Assembly: GCA_030248215.1 (NCBI GenBank)
Contig: JASANG010000959.1
Span: forward strand, 1 to 64,000
DNA: 64,000 bases
From: Enoplolaimus lenunculus
Lineage: Eukaryota > Nematoda > Enoplea > Enoplida > Thoracostomopsidae
Direction of reading: 5' to 3'
Shown here: positions 13,701-22,879 of the stretch, piece by piece
How positions within the stretch are numbered: position 1 is the first letter of the stretch
Layout: each line of letters starts with the position of its first letter
The notes under the pieces: model-generated
The model's database searches: none
Seen by the model: only the letters and a program-made list of their open reading frames with translations
Told to the model about the DNA's origin: nothing
Made by a program: the position numbers and the translations under genes

Positions 13701-13821
13701 ATTGAGCATCAGCAACGGTAACGAACAGGCCACTAAGTATTATAATGCTAGCAATGTTTACACACGCCTCTTTCCATAAACCGATCGGTATGAGTGTACT
13801 CTTAGGTGCGTTCATGTTCAT
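7735..13821 (-). CDS. Secreted lipocalin with long Pro/Gly/Ser-rich N-terminal region (complete, 5 exons)
   Basis: Exons on the minus strand are 13821-12550, 11249-11201, 10214-10035, 9319-9178 and 7846-7735; all junctions are GT/AG and in phase, giving 584 codons and a TAG stop. A hydrophobic stretch at about residues 20-39 ending in ADAQ looks like a signal peptide. Residues 40-400 are low-complexity and rich in Pro, Gly, Ser, Leu and Asn. The lipocalin domain starts at Cys403 (CNPKPTPVKNFD), followed by the signature MGRYYQV at 419-425. Four Cys (403, 436, 524, 574) match the apoD-type pairing C1-C3 and C2-C4. VYILRVGP at 501-508 and RYEYVIL match the paralogue upstream. Lipocalins bind small hydrophobic ligands outside the cell; the ligand here is unknown. 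The first ATG (13821) is chosen because it directly precedes the signal peptide. The 49-nt second exon is tiny but fits exactly in phase and supplies Cys436. Confidence 0.92.
8182..8568. repeat. Minisatellite, 43 bp x 9, in the last intron of the lipocalin gene
   Basis: Nine nearly identical tandem units (first copy slightly diverged, one unit with GAACG for GATTG). Each unit holds the perfect 12-bp palindrome ACATTGCAATGT. It lies within the intron 9177-7847 of the minus-strand lipocalin gene. Confidence 0.95.
8642..8941. mobile_element. MITE with TATGTCGTAGG termini (copy 1)
   Basis: Inverted ends TATGTCGTAGGTCAATCTGC and GCCTACGACATGTA, with inner TTGGCCTAGGCCAATCTGCT-like subrepeats. A well-matched second copy is at 62706-63005 and a diverged one at about 9625-9857. 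Intron 4 of the lipocalin gene. Confidence 0.8.
9011..9166. mobile_element. Short palindromic MITE next to a splice donor
   Basis: About 155 bp whose two halves are inverted copies: TACACTATAAAAAATGGGGG with AGTCTCTGGGAAACAGG-like arms. It ends 10 bp from the GTGAGT donor of lipocalin exon 4 (donor at 9177). A diverged relative is at about 23854-23960. Confidence 0.75.
9368..9589. mobile_element. MITE, GGGCCCGTATTCTC / GAATACGGGC family
   Basis: Inverted ends GGCCCGTATTCTCAA and TTCAGAATACGGGC enclose TAGCACCTATCACCAGTTAG and its inverted partner. It sits in intron 3 of the lipocalin gene. Other copies: 21941-22152, about 17918-18140, 53500-53720, and broken ones at 4075 and 4960. Confidence 0.8.
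10464..11420. mobile_element. TTAGGC-type MITE (GGGCGT family) and degenerate relative in lipocalin introns
   Basis: Starts GGGCCCATGATACTTTAAGG at 10464 and carries CTTAGGCTTAGGCTTAGG at about 10585; its right terminus is lost. A second degenerate tract of CCTAAG-like units is at 11350-11410. The sequence between (10680-11190) is unremarkable AT-rich intron. Confidence 0.55.
12308..12538. mobile_element. MITE, ACTCAGAATAATATTTCTGAG family (copy 1)
   Basis: About 230 bp with inverted AAATACTTTTTTGTG / CACTCAGAATAATATTT-type ends and an inner TTAAATCTCA / TGAGATTTAAG pair. A close copy is at 24733-24978. It begins 11 bp after the exon 1 donor of the lipocalin gene. Confidence 0.75.
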
Positions 13822-13840
13822 TATTTATCAGTTGAAATGT

Positions 13841-13860
13841 CATCTTCTGTAATAGAAATT
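13841..13860 (-). promoter_or_regulatory. 5' splice-acceptor-like site and overlapping upstream ORF of the lipocalin gene
   Basis: About 25 nt before the start ATG the minus strand reads TTTCTATTACAG, a good acceptor (exon would begin at 13846). It could receive a trans-spliced leader or a 5' UTR intron. Just inside it an ATG at 13843 opens a 13-codon ORF in another frame that runs past the real start codon, which could reduce translation. Inference from sequence only. Confidence 0.4.
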
Positions 13861-13916
13861 TTGTTTTGTATGATTGAAGCAAATACCCACGCAACATGTA
13901 ACAATGATTGCTAGTT

Positions 13917-14218
13917 TTACCAAGAGTGGATAATCGCTGTTTATCAAGAGCGTGCAACTGGTCAAATTCTGCGTAGAAAAGAATGTGACGGCGCGCGTTG
14001 CGTTTTTGGCCTGATCCTCCTCATTTAGAGGGGGAACAACCGGTGCAAACCATGACACGTTTTGTATACGGCGTGAAACATGCTCCCTTACAGTTTAATT
14101 TACGCGACCCCCCTTTAAACAAGGGGGGGTTGGCCAAAAACGCAACCCCCGGTGGTACATATTGTATACCATGAGGGACCCAAGAGTTGCCTACTTTTGT
14201 CATTATCCACTCTTGATT
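13917..14218. mobile_element. MITE with ACCAAGAGTGGATAAT termini
   Basis: Inverted ends ACCAAGAGTGGATAAT and ATTATCCACTCTTG and an inner GC-rich palindrome (GAGGGGGAACAACC / CCCCCCTTTAAACAAGGGGG). GCGCGTTGCGTTTTTGGCC links it to pieces at 12240-12260 and 16370-16460. It lies about 100 bp upstream of the lipocalin start codon, so it could affect the promoter. Confidence 0.75.
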
Positions 14219-15954
14219 ATACGAATTTAGTGGTAAAATTGCAATCTGAAACAAAAATAAAAATCGCGTTATTAGTAAACCTTGAGCGGACCCTTGGGAA
14301 CATCAGAAATACTCTTTAAAAGCATTGAGTGCGCATATCTCTATTGGATTTAGTGTGATGTCTTGGTAGAGTATATTTGGCTTCGCTGTTCTAACAAAAA
14401 CTCACACAAAAAGTTACTCGGTGTTTGCATGATATTGTGGAAGTAGCCTTATGAACTATAAATTAATATATAAATAAATATTAACCTCACATCTTGCACT
14501 GTCAAGTTACATGAGCGATAATAATCAAAATTAACGAGCGATTGTGTCGAGTGACGCGGCAGCTGATGCAAACACAAGGGGTGTCAAATATGATTGCGTT
14601 CCATACATAACGGTAAAAGAAACCTTTCAAGCAAAGCGAGTGCAGTCGGCAATATTAACAATTTGTAAGGTACTTAGAGCTTGATTATTTTTCAAAAACA
14701 AATTTCTATTTTGCTAAAATTTCTGACTTTAATAAAGTCAAAAGCCGCCCTTGTTCTGTTCCATCCCTGCGCGACTTATTGTGTCAGAATTTTAAATTAT
14801 CAGTATGTTTCGTGTTCTGATCTGACTAACACATTTGAAACGTAAAAATGCAACATCAGTTTATTGTTGCTTGCCGCTCAAGTTCAACTTGAATTCACCG
14901 TTGTACGGCTAATTATTGTTATTTAACATCAATATTCCAGCTTTAACCCTCCAAATCCCGTTTCACTGGCGGACCCAATGGGGGTCCATTAATTGCCTAG
15001 GCCACCACCTCAACGTGGGAGCAAAATCAAAATTTTGTGTTAGAATTTAATACTAAAATTGTGTTTGGCTTCTGGCGTACTTTGATCGCAAGACATTTGT
15101 GATATCGAGCGACCCTCATTTCAAAAATTTTCCACTCTGACTCTGTTTCGTTCCGTTCGATTTCCTAAATCTAAACGCAATGTTATAATTGCAGCATTGT
15201 TCAATAGCCTTTTATGACGCGAACATACATATTTATTATATTCAGCAAATAAAATATAACAACACTTTGTCAAACAATAATTTTCAACTATTCATCACCA
15301 TAGGTAAAAACGCGCAGCATTGTATGATTCTTTACTAAAAGTTCTGAGTTTTCGTACTCTAGAATCCCTTTGAAAATTAGGTCACGCTTTTATTTGTAGA
15401 ATTGTACTCATTTTTGAATGGCTGACATTATAGTTTCCAACCATGACTATTACGATTGCGGTAGTTAAAGCTACTGCTATTTAAACGTCACTAAATCATG
15501 CTCTAGTTTGAGGTTAATTTTTTTATTATGAGCACCGCAATAGACGTTGTTCAGGGTAGCAACTATATGGAAGTAGGGACGAGGGTGGAGGTAGAGACCT
15601 TTGCGGGCATTTTTGCCCTTGGCGAAAAATTAAATCACAGCATTAAAACAATTTCTTTAGACAGTTTTTGTCACAGTCTATAAGTCTCTTTGACCGCTTT
15701 ATTAGCAATTTCTGATTGCGGATTTAAAGCGTGGCGCGGCATGGCTAACAAATCGAAGCGGTTAACCGTTTTACTTTGTAGAGCGGGCCAGAACCATTGT
15801 TGGCATCAGTAAAATTTGGGCGTATGTTCTCAAATGTATGTAGCATCGAGTCAGTCAATAGAAAAGTTTTAAAATTTGAAACATTTAATGCACTTAATTT
15901 TCCCAACTTGTGAGCTGAGTTTCACCGCATTTGTAGCTGCTTCGGTTCGCTTGT

Positions 15955-16305
15955 ATTAAAACCAAAGCGACCGGAGCCGGAAGTCAACGAAACTTGACGG
16001 AGCCGGTGGTGAAGCGAAATTAGGTAGTAAAAATGATGGTTAATTAGTTAATTTTAGCCAATATCTGGAATATGTTGTTAAAGTTTTGTTTTACGCTAAT
16101 TTTCTTCAAAATTTTGGAAATTCTTTCCTGAAAATTGTGACAAAAGTTAAACGAAACGCGCTAAACAGGTAAATTTCGCAAAATTATTTAAAAATATTAA
16201 TACCGAAATTGCCGGAACTTCCGGCAAAAATTCTACCGGAGGCGGAGCCGGAGGCCGATTTTCTGCCGGAGCCGGACGCAGACCTCCGGTTGTACCCTGG
16301 ACGAT
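15955..16305. mobile_element. Inverted-repeat element with CCGGAG-period arms
   Basis: Arms are built of GACCGGAGCCGG-like and CCGGAGGCGGAGCCGG-like short-period sequence around an AT-rich centre. The centre (ACGCTAATTTTC, CAATATCTGGAATATG) matches, inverted, sequence at 40520-40590 and 40845-40920, where a similar element lies (about 40300-40690). Confidence 0.55.
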
Positions 16306-16589
16306 AACTCTGTTTTCAATACTTAGTCACAGACCGAGTAACCCAATGATGATGATTATTTTTACTAACAAGAATGTGCAACTGGGTAGATCTCGTGCAC
16401 GAAAAATTGTACCCAGTGCACGTTGCGTTTTTGACATACGCCCATTCAGGGGGGGTAAACATTACAGGTTTGAGGTTTCTTTTACTTACCCCTGTTAACT
16501 AATTTGAAACAGACTAGTTGCTCCTCTTATTATAATCTTATTTTCAACGGTGCAAGCAACATTACGCGTCACCCTCAAATTGAAGGGGG

Positions 16590-16690
16590 CTGAGACTTAC
16601 TTTTATGCTAGGATTCGAACTCCTGTGACTGGAGTGGGAGGCGTATACCATCACCACTGAGCTGAGCTTGACGCTCGAGCCCGATGGGGC
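16590..16690 (-). tRNA. tRNA-like sequence (pseudo-tRNA or SINE head)
   Basis: On the minus strand AGCTCAGTGGTGATGG resembles an A box and AGTTCGAATCC is a near-perfect B box, about 50 nt apart. No clean acceptor or anticodon stem could be folded by eye, so a functional tRNA is unlikely. Confidence 0.35.
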
Positions 16691-17221
16691 TCTCACGTCT
16701 TGCGGTGATTTAGTACTATGTATACGTGTTGCAATTGTTTGACACGGTGCTATATATATTATTTAACGTATATACGCTGTGCTGAGTTGCGTATACACAA
16801 CTCAATGTGAGAAGGGGTTAAAATCCCACAGAAAAACGTTCTGACACTGATCTTTACATGGGCTCTCATTTCCATAGAATTATTATGTACTTTGGATTAA
16901 CCATGTGATTTAAATACACTATAGTCCATAAAATGACTAATTTTCCTGAACAAACGAAAGCCGACCTTTGCCAAGGGTGAGAACCCACAAAATATTAATA
17001 GTTTGCCCAAATCGCTATTCAAATATTTTTATATATGCAAGTGTGCTTTGCATTTTTGTTCTCAAACACGAGGTCTTTTCAGAGCGGTAGAGGTTAAACG
17101 TAAGAGAGGGTTAAAAATTTGAAAGGAAAGGAAGAACGCTTCAGTTATCAACTGCTGTCTTAACAGTAATTGAAAAAATTTTTGCGAGCGACAAACCAAA
17201 CGCATATCTGCCAAAATTGGT

Positions 17222-17419
17222 CCCATGTAAAGATCAAGGGCGGAACGTTTTTCTGTGGGACTTGAATAGAATAAGCTTAAGCTTTAGACCAATTTTTTTG
17301 CTTGGCTTAGGCTAGGTTTAGGCTTAGGCTTACGAATAACTCATTCTTACGCTTAGGCTTAGGCTTAGGCGTAGGAATAAGCTTATAATACTGTTCCGCC
17401 CCTACTCTTTACATTGGCC
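17222..17419. mobile_element. TTAGGC-type MITE, complete (GGGCGGAAC family)
   Basis: Inverted ends CCCATGTAAAGATCAAGGGC and CCCCTACTCTTTACATTGG, each continuing into GCGGAAC / GTTCCGC. The centre holds two blocks of TTAGGC units separated by CTCATTCTTACGC. Complete or near-complete copies also lie at 43460-43653 and 18431-18605. Confidence 0.85.
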
Positions 17420-18430
17420 CAAAATTTTAGTTTGGAATAGAGCTGTTTGAGGAATTACGTTAAATCCATATGTCCAGCCAATCAAGAGTTACAACAGCGG
17501 TTAGAATACAGGAAACTTCACGAGCCAGAAGGCGTATTGTATAAAACAACAGTGCAACCTTTTCGCCAGTAGAGGTAGCCCCAGTTGGTAGGTGACACGG
17601 CCGTCTCTTTATTAATCCGGCGCTGATTGGGACAATTCTAATATTGATCCGATAAAATCTGCTAACCTAATTTGAGGTATTTCAAAGTTTTTAACTGTTA
17701 CGCAGGAAACTGTATGAAAATTGTTTGTCGTATCTGAATGATAAATTGAAAGACAAAACAGACAGTTCATTTGACAAACGCGCAGTTAATAATGGACTTA
17801 AGCCTGGAATTTTAAGCAAAATACATGTGTTTCTACTAGTTAAAAAAGAAAGCTATGAAATATATACTTATTACACCGCACTGCAACAAATTTAATTTTA
17901 TAGCTTGGTGTTCAGCTCTGAGCCCATATTGTCAAATTTGTGTAGCACCTATTACCAGTTGGTGACAGGTCTCGTAAGTTTCGAACCAGGAAATGGTAAA
18001 GTTTGAAATTCACAACATTTATTTCATTGGATTTACTCTGTTTCTGTGCACATTTTGAGATCGTACAATTACAGCAGATCATTAGACTGAAATCCTACTT
18101 ACAGGTGATAAGTGATGTACATATTTTCGAATATGGCTCTGGTTATTAAAGTACGTTTCAATTTTATATTAATATTCGCGAGTGAAGTATAGTTGAAATT
18201 TTTAAGCGAAATACGTTTTTCGGCATGTGCACTTTTCGACTATTAACGTTGCTTTAATAATCGTTTTCGGTGTTTCTGGTCGTTATGCAGCTTACAAAAT
18301 GTTACTAGCGTTGCAACACTATAATTCTTATTAATATCGTTAATTGTCATTGTTCGTTTGGTTATATTTGTTTCATTTTGCCGTGTTATCATTTAGCGAA
18401 AAGTTATTCTTTTGTTCTCCACGTTTCTCT

Positions 18431-18605
18431 GGCCGATGTATAGAACAGGGCCGTAACAGCAGCACAAGCATATTTCTGAGCCTAAGCTAGCCGTATAACA
18501 ATGACTTAATACCTAACTCTAAGCAAAAAAATTAGTCTAAAGCATAAGAATACTCTTTTGCATTGTTCTGCAGAAAAACGTTCCGCGCTGCTCTTTACGT
18601 AGGCC
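18431..18605. mobile_element. TTAGGC-type MITE (GGGCGGAAC family), diverged copy
   Basis: Ends GGCCGATGTATAGAACAGGG and GCTCTTTACGTAGGCC; inner CCTAAG units are decayed (AGCCTAAGCTAGCC). Confidence 0.65.
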
Positions 18606-18934
18606 GTTTCTCTTAAGAGCGTCTTGTGCAACTACAAAAGCTTTGAGAGATTATGTTGTATTTGCTTTCATGAAGGATGTTGCAAAACTACATTAAATTA
18701 TTAACACTGCAACATAGCACGTCCATATAGGCCATCAATTAGGAATTACTAGTAGATGGTACCTGAAAATTTCTTGAGGAAAAAAGTACAAATTTTGAAC
18801 ATAGAATTGTTTTAATAATGCCGCGAAAAATTTCAACCAGATGTCCCTGATTGGTGCCATTGTGCCTCACATAGATGTGACGCTGCACACGTACTCTGCT
18901 AGCAGTACCAACGAGTTCATATTGAAAAGAACCC

Positions 18935-19069
18935 ATGCTACTTTTAGGGCTGTCCCGGATTCTGGTGGGTCTGTAAGAGTAGGTTTATATTGTAGACTAC
19001 ATTTTTTTGCTTAGGCTTAGGCTTAGGAATACGTTTGCTACTTTTACAACTCTAAAAGTAACATTGGCT
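18935..19069. mobile_element. TTAGGC-type MITE (second family), short copy in the 3' flank of the lipocalin paralogue
   Basis: Ends GCTACTTTTAGGGC and CTAAAAGTAACATTGGC, inner GGTGGGTCTGTAAGAGTAGG and CTTAGGCTTAGGCTTAGG. Confidence 0.65.
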
Positions 19070-19195
19070 TAAAAGTGTCATATTTGACCTCATTTATTTA
19101 TACATTGGTATTGGGATTTCAATGTATTTCTCACTAATACATATGTGTGTGTATATATGTATATAAACATATATATTATGCATTTAATAATAAAC

Positions 19196-19240
19196 GTCCA
19201 TAAACCAAACGTCCATAAACCAAACGTCCATAAACCTTCA
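19196..19240. repeat. Triplicated 15-bp unit at the stop codon of the lipocalin paralogue
   Basis: On the minus strand TTTATGGACGTTTGG is repeated three times directly after the TGA. AATAAA on the minus strand near 19097 could be the poly(A) signal. Confidence 0.7.
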
Positions 19241-22200
19241 TCTTCCTGCAAAGCCTTGTCCAAAAAGGTTAGGCAGTATGCTAAGAAAATTTTGTGGTCC
19301 AAACGCTTGTCGATTGGATTGAAAATTTTGCGGACCAGGGCGTTGAAATTGGGACCGGCGCGCGACCAAAGACTGATCAAATTGTGATCCTAACGCTGTC
19401 AACGGGTTAACTCCGTTTGCGTTCGGAGGATTCAACGCAGCAGCGGCAGCAGTTGCTTTATTTTCACCAGTATTAATGCCTTTCTTTTTTAATTTTGACA
19501 AAATTCTGCGAGCAGAAATGTCTCGTTGTGACGGATAATAACAATCCGGGCCTTGGTATACGGGGCTTGGTTGATTCCAAAATACGTCGCCACCAATACG
19601 ATTATCGGCCAAAAAATCGAGTACTTCCGCGTCGTAGAGTTGATAAAATTCTTGTGGATTTCGAGCCAATACTGTAAGTGCTAGTTTGTTGCCGTCACTG
19701 GCGACAATGTACTGGTAAGAATTGTTTACTTCTGGTCCTACTTTCATGACGTAAACTGAAATGTAAACAAACCGATTAATGTCGCTGAATAAAAAATTGG
19801 TTTGCTTTCATAAGTAAAGATAGCATATTCATTCATGGTTGCTTCACGGCGACGTGAATGTACTTACATTCATTTTCGGTTATTTTAGTATCAGAGCAAC
19901 GACCAAGTCCTCGATGTGTGAAATGGGTTTCTCTGTTAGAAATCGGTATTTTCACAATAGCAAAATGGTAAATGCCTGTATAGTAACATCGAATTTAAGA
20001 TTGTTTCTAAGCTTAAGCGTGAAAACGATATTTATAAATTAATCGTACCAAAAGCGCAAACTTTGCACACACGTGGCGTTTCAGTTCTGTCAGGGGCCCC
20101 ATTCGATCCTTAGGGTCTAGGGGGTTGTAGCCGAGATGCTGCGTATATTGACTTTTGTTCTATATAAATCAGCAAGTTATTGTTACAATATTACTATATT
20201 TTGTATACCCACATTACAATTATTAAACCATTAAAGCCGACGTCAATTATATTATTTGTCTTTGTTAAAAATACTGAAATTATAGTTATGTCTTGTTTGC
20301 TCACAGAACTGAGTAAAGAAAACACAAAGTGTGCTAGGACAGAAATCTGTGAATTATTAAAGCCGGAACGCTCCACATGCGTATTTTGAGCACCTTTCCA
20401 GCTCAAGTAAACATTGTTTTAACGACATCTAAAAACGGATCGTTCTACCAAAAGTTATTATGTATAAATTTATTGCAAGTCTAGTTCCGTAAGCTAGAAG
20501 CGTGGGTTACCTAATACCTTATTCGATATAGTATATATATACACTTTGTAAAAACGTGTGAAATCCCATAGTTTTAGAAAGTTTCACATTATGTGCTACT
20601 GGTTAGAACTAAGCTGGAAACAACGACTTACACTGATGTGGATAAAAGTATTCATGCGGATGTATCCAGTATTGACCGGGCCCGGTTTTTTGCGCGTCTT
20701 TGCGATACGTTTCAATGTCGCCAAATTTTGATACAACATGATACGCTTCATCAATCTTGAATCCGTCTGGCCCCATTATTAGATTGGGCTCAACTAAAAC
20801 ATTAAAAGTGTAATTTTGCTGAAACAAAATTTTTTATATCCGGTTCGAAGCCAGCTCAACGTGATGTATGAAGCCAAAACTGTTTTAAGAGGGAAAATGC
20901 GGTTGATATACCAGGCTAAAACAAGCGACGTTGAAACTTTTCTGAGGGTAAAAATTGTTCGAGACGGACTAAGCTTCGTATGACCTCCGTCTGGCCGATA
21001 GTCTGTTTCGTGCTGGGGATTCAATTTTTCAACTTGAAGTCTAACTTGGCAGCAGTTACGAACAGTTTAAAAAGGTGCACGTTTATTTGGTTTGTTGACA
21101 TATAATTAGGTTTTCTAAATTTAAACTGAATAGCTAGATGTCATACTGAAAGATGTCTGAAGCTTTTGTTACTGAAAACTAATTTCTTAAAACAGCCGAA
21201 ACTTAATCCTCACGCAGCAAAATTTTACAAGAATTGCAGCCTGTGTGCCTTCATACTGCGTAATGTTGAATCGTATGATAGCAAGAGAATTGGCCTAGGT
21301 TTATACTTGTGTTTACGCTAAGCCTTAGGAATAGGTTTAGGAATATGACTATGCTACTGTTAAAGTTGAGCTATACTCTCCGCGTAGCGTCTCGAGTATT
21401 GTCAGAAAACTTATAAAATACGCAATATAGCTCGGTACATCTATAATCTACTTTCTTTTGTAACGCATGCCACTGCGCGGCACAGAAAAGTACAGCACAA
21501 CCGCTGATGCTGCTAAAAGTTACACTGAAGAGGATTGTAACTTAGTCATTCTGGATGCAACGCATCTTGTGTCTATTGCAATCACGCCACGTTCTCAGCG
21601 TCCACAAAGATTTAGTTATATATTGAGTTATATCTTTTTTCATTATGGTTTCAGTTAAACGTTTACACAAGCTACAACTTCTAAGATATTTATAATAACG
21701 AATGCGTTTGCATCGCTACAAATTTTGCCTCAAGAAATCTGCCTTTGCAAACGGATGAATCGAGAAGTACTTAAGAACATGAGCGCCACAGGCGTGGTCG
21801 CTGTGTGCGCAGCTACGTCTTCCGAATGTTCCCAAAATAATATTTCCTAAAATTATGTTTGCACGGTGAAAACTATCGTTAGCAACGGGAAATTCTCTCA
21901 ACTGAACCCTCGTTGCGCGCGCATGGACTCAGCTTGTAAGGGCTCGTATTCTCAAATGTATGTAGCGCCTATCAATCTGTTGGTGATAGATCTTGTACAT
22001 TTCGAACCAGCGCATGATGCAACACAATTTTTGTATTTCGTTTGGCCTACTTCAGTACAAATTCTTACATACGCAATTGCAGAGGTTCGTCAGTTTGATA
22101 ACCTGTCGCTAAACTAGTAATAGATACTAATCGCATTTTAAAATACGGGCCAATGCCACAGGTCTTGCTTACAATATGCGACTTGACAGTACAAGTTTGT

Positions 22201-22344
22201 TCGGAATACATCAAAATTGATCGCAGCTCGGTACATTTGATGCCATCGTCCCATCATTTTATGCGTATCAATATCAGTTGTGTTGACGTCATCGAAAATG
22301 TCAGAAAATCCACGTATCATTCCGAATAGATTGTTTAAATCCAG
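19238..22344 (-). CDS. Lipocalin paralogue, 3' exons (5' end not found)
   Basis: Three exons are readable on the minus strand: 22344 to 22147 (or 22173), 20818-20632 and 19755-19238 (TGA stop). The first carries the signature MMGRWHQMYRAA and LYCQVAY; the second starts QNYTFNVLVEPN and runs to the conserved junction before YVMKVGP; the last has the final barrel strand, helix and PDCYYP, then a tail of about 98 residues rich in Gln, Asn, Pro and Ala. The phase 1 intron before YVMKVGP is in the same place as in the downstream gene, so the two are tandem duplicates. This copy lacks the first disulfide (no Cys before GRWHQ, none at the Cys524 position) but keeps the second. The exon-1 donor is unclear: GTAAGC at 22172 is strong but out of phase with the next exon; GTATTT at 22146 is in phase but lies in a MITE end. 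No signal-peptide exon was found upstream. Confidence 0.85.
21941..22152. mobile_element. MITE (GGCCCGTATT family) abutting a lipocalin exon
   Basis: Ends GGCTCGTATTCTCAAATG and CATTTTAAAATACGGGCC enclose TAGCGCCTATCAATCTGTTG. Its right end touches the minus-strand coding sequence (LWHW), so the reading frame passes straight from exon into element. Confidence 0.75.
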
Positions 22345-22875
22345 CTGAAGTTTAAAAAATTATCTGTTGAAATCCAGCTAAAGTTTCAAAAAATTATCTG
22401 TTTAAATCCAGCTAAAGTTTCAAAAAATTAGCTGTTTAAATCCAGCTAAAGTTTCAAAAAATTAGCAATTGAAATCCAGCTAAAGTTTCAAAAAATTTAG
22501 CAATTGAAATCCAGCAAAGTTTCAAAAAATTAGCTGTTTAAATCCAGCTAAAGTTTCAAAAAATTAGCTGTGTAAATCCAGCTAAAGTTTCAAAAAATTA
22601 GCTGTGTAAATCCAGCTAAAGTTTCAAAAAATTAGCTGTTTAAATCCAGCTAAAGTTTCAAAAATTTAGCTGTTTAAATCCAGCTAAAGTTTCAAAAAAT
22701 TAACTGTTTAAATCCAGCTAAAGTTTCAAAAAATTAACTGTTTAAATCCAGCTAAAGTTTCAAAAAATTATCTGTTTAAATCCAGCTAAATTTTTAAAAA
22801 ATTAGCTGTTTAAATCCAGCTAAAGTTTCAAAAATTTAGCTGTTTAAATCCAGCTAAAGTTTCAAAAAATTAACG
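22337..22875. repeat. Minisatellite, 34 bp x about 16, built from a 3' splice site
   Basis: Units of 34 bp (GTTTAAATCCAGCTAAAGTT plus TCAAAAAATTAGCT). On the minus strand each unit carries AAACTTTAG followed by CTGGATTTAAAC. The last copy holds the actual acceptor of the lipocalin exon (AAACTTCAG, then CTGGATTTAAAC as its first coding bases), so the array has grown out of the intron/exon border. Confidence 0.93.
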
Positions 22876-22879
22876 ATGT

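Larger units (their letters stand above)
14300..19100. other. Intergenic block between the two lipocalin genes, repeats only
   Basis: No exon is supported. Contents: a CCGGAGCCGG-armed element (about 15955-16305), a GCACGTTGCGTTTTTG fragment (16370-16460), a tRNA-like sequence (16590-16690), TTAGGC-type MITEs (17222-17419, 18431-18605, 18935-19069), and a copy of the TAGCACCTATTACCAGTTGG family (17918-18140). The rest is AT-rich and featureless. Confidence 0.6.

Noticed and set aside
14021-14254. 77-residue open frame upstream of the lipocalin gene
   Set aside because: Lies almost wholly inside the 13917-14218 MITE.
17570-17640. TAGCCCCAGTTGGTAG, a tRNA A-box-like motif
   Set aside because: No acceptable B box or foldable stems follow.
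19090-19380. 96-residue frame across the lipocalin paralogue's last exon
   Set aside because: Another frame over the coding exon and 3' flank; the conserved frame ends at the TGA at 19238.
20794-21024. Frame upstream of lipocalin exon 20818-20632
   Set aside because: Overlaps a GCCAGCTCAACG-type repeat and runs in the wrong frame for the exon.
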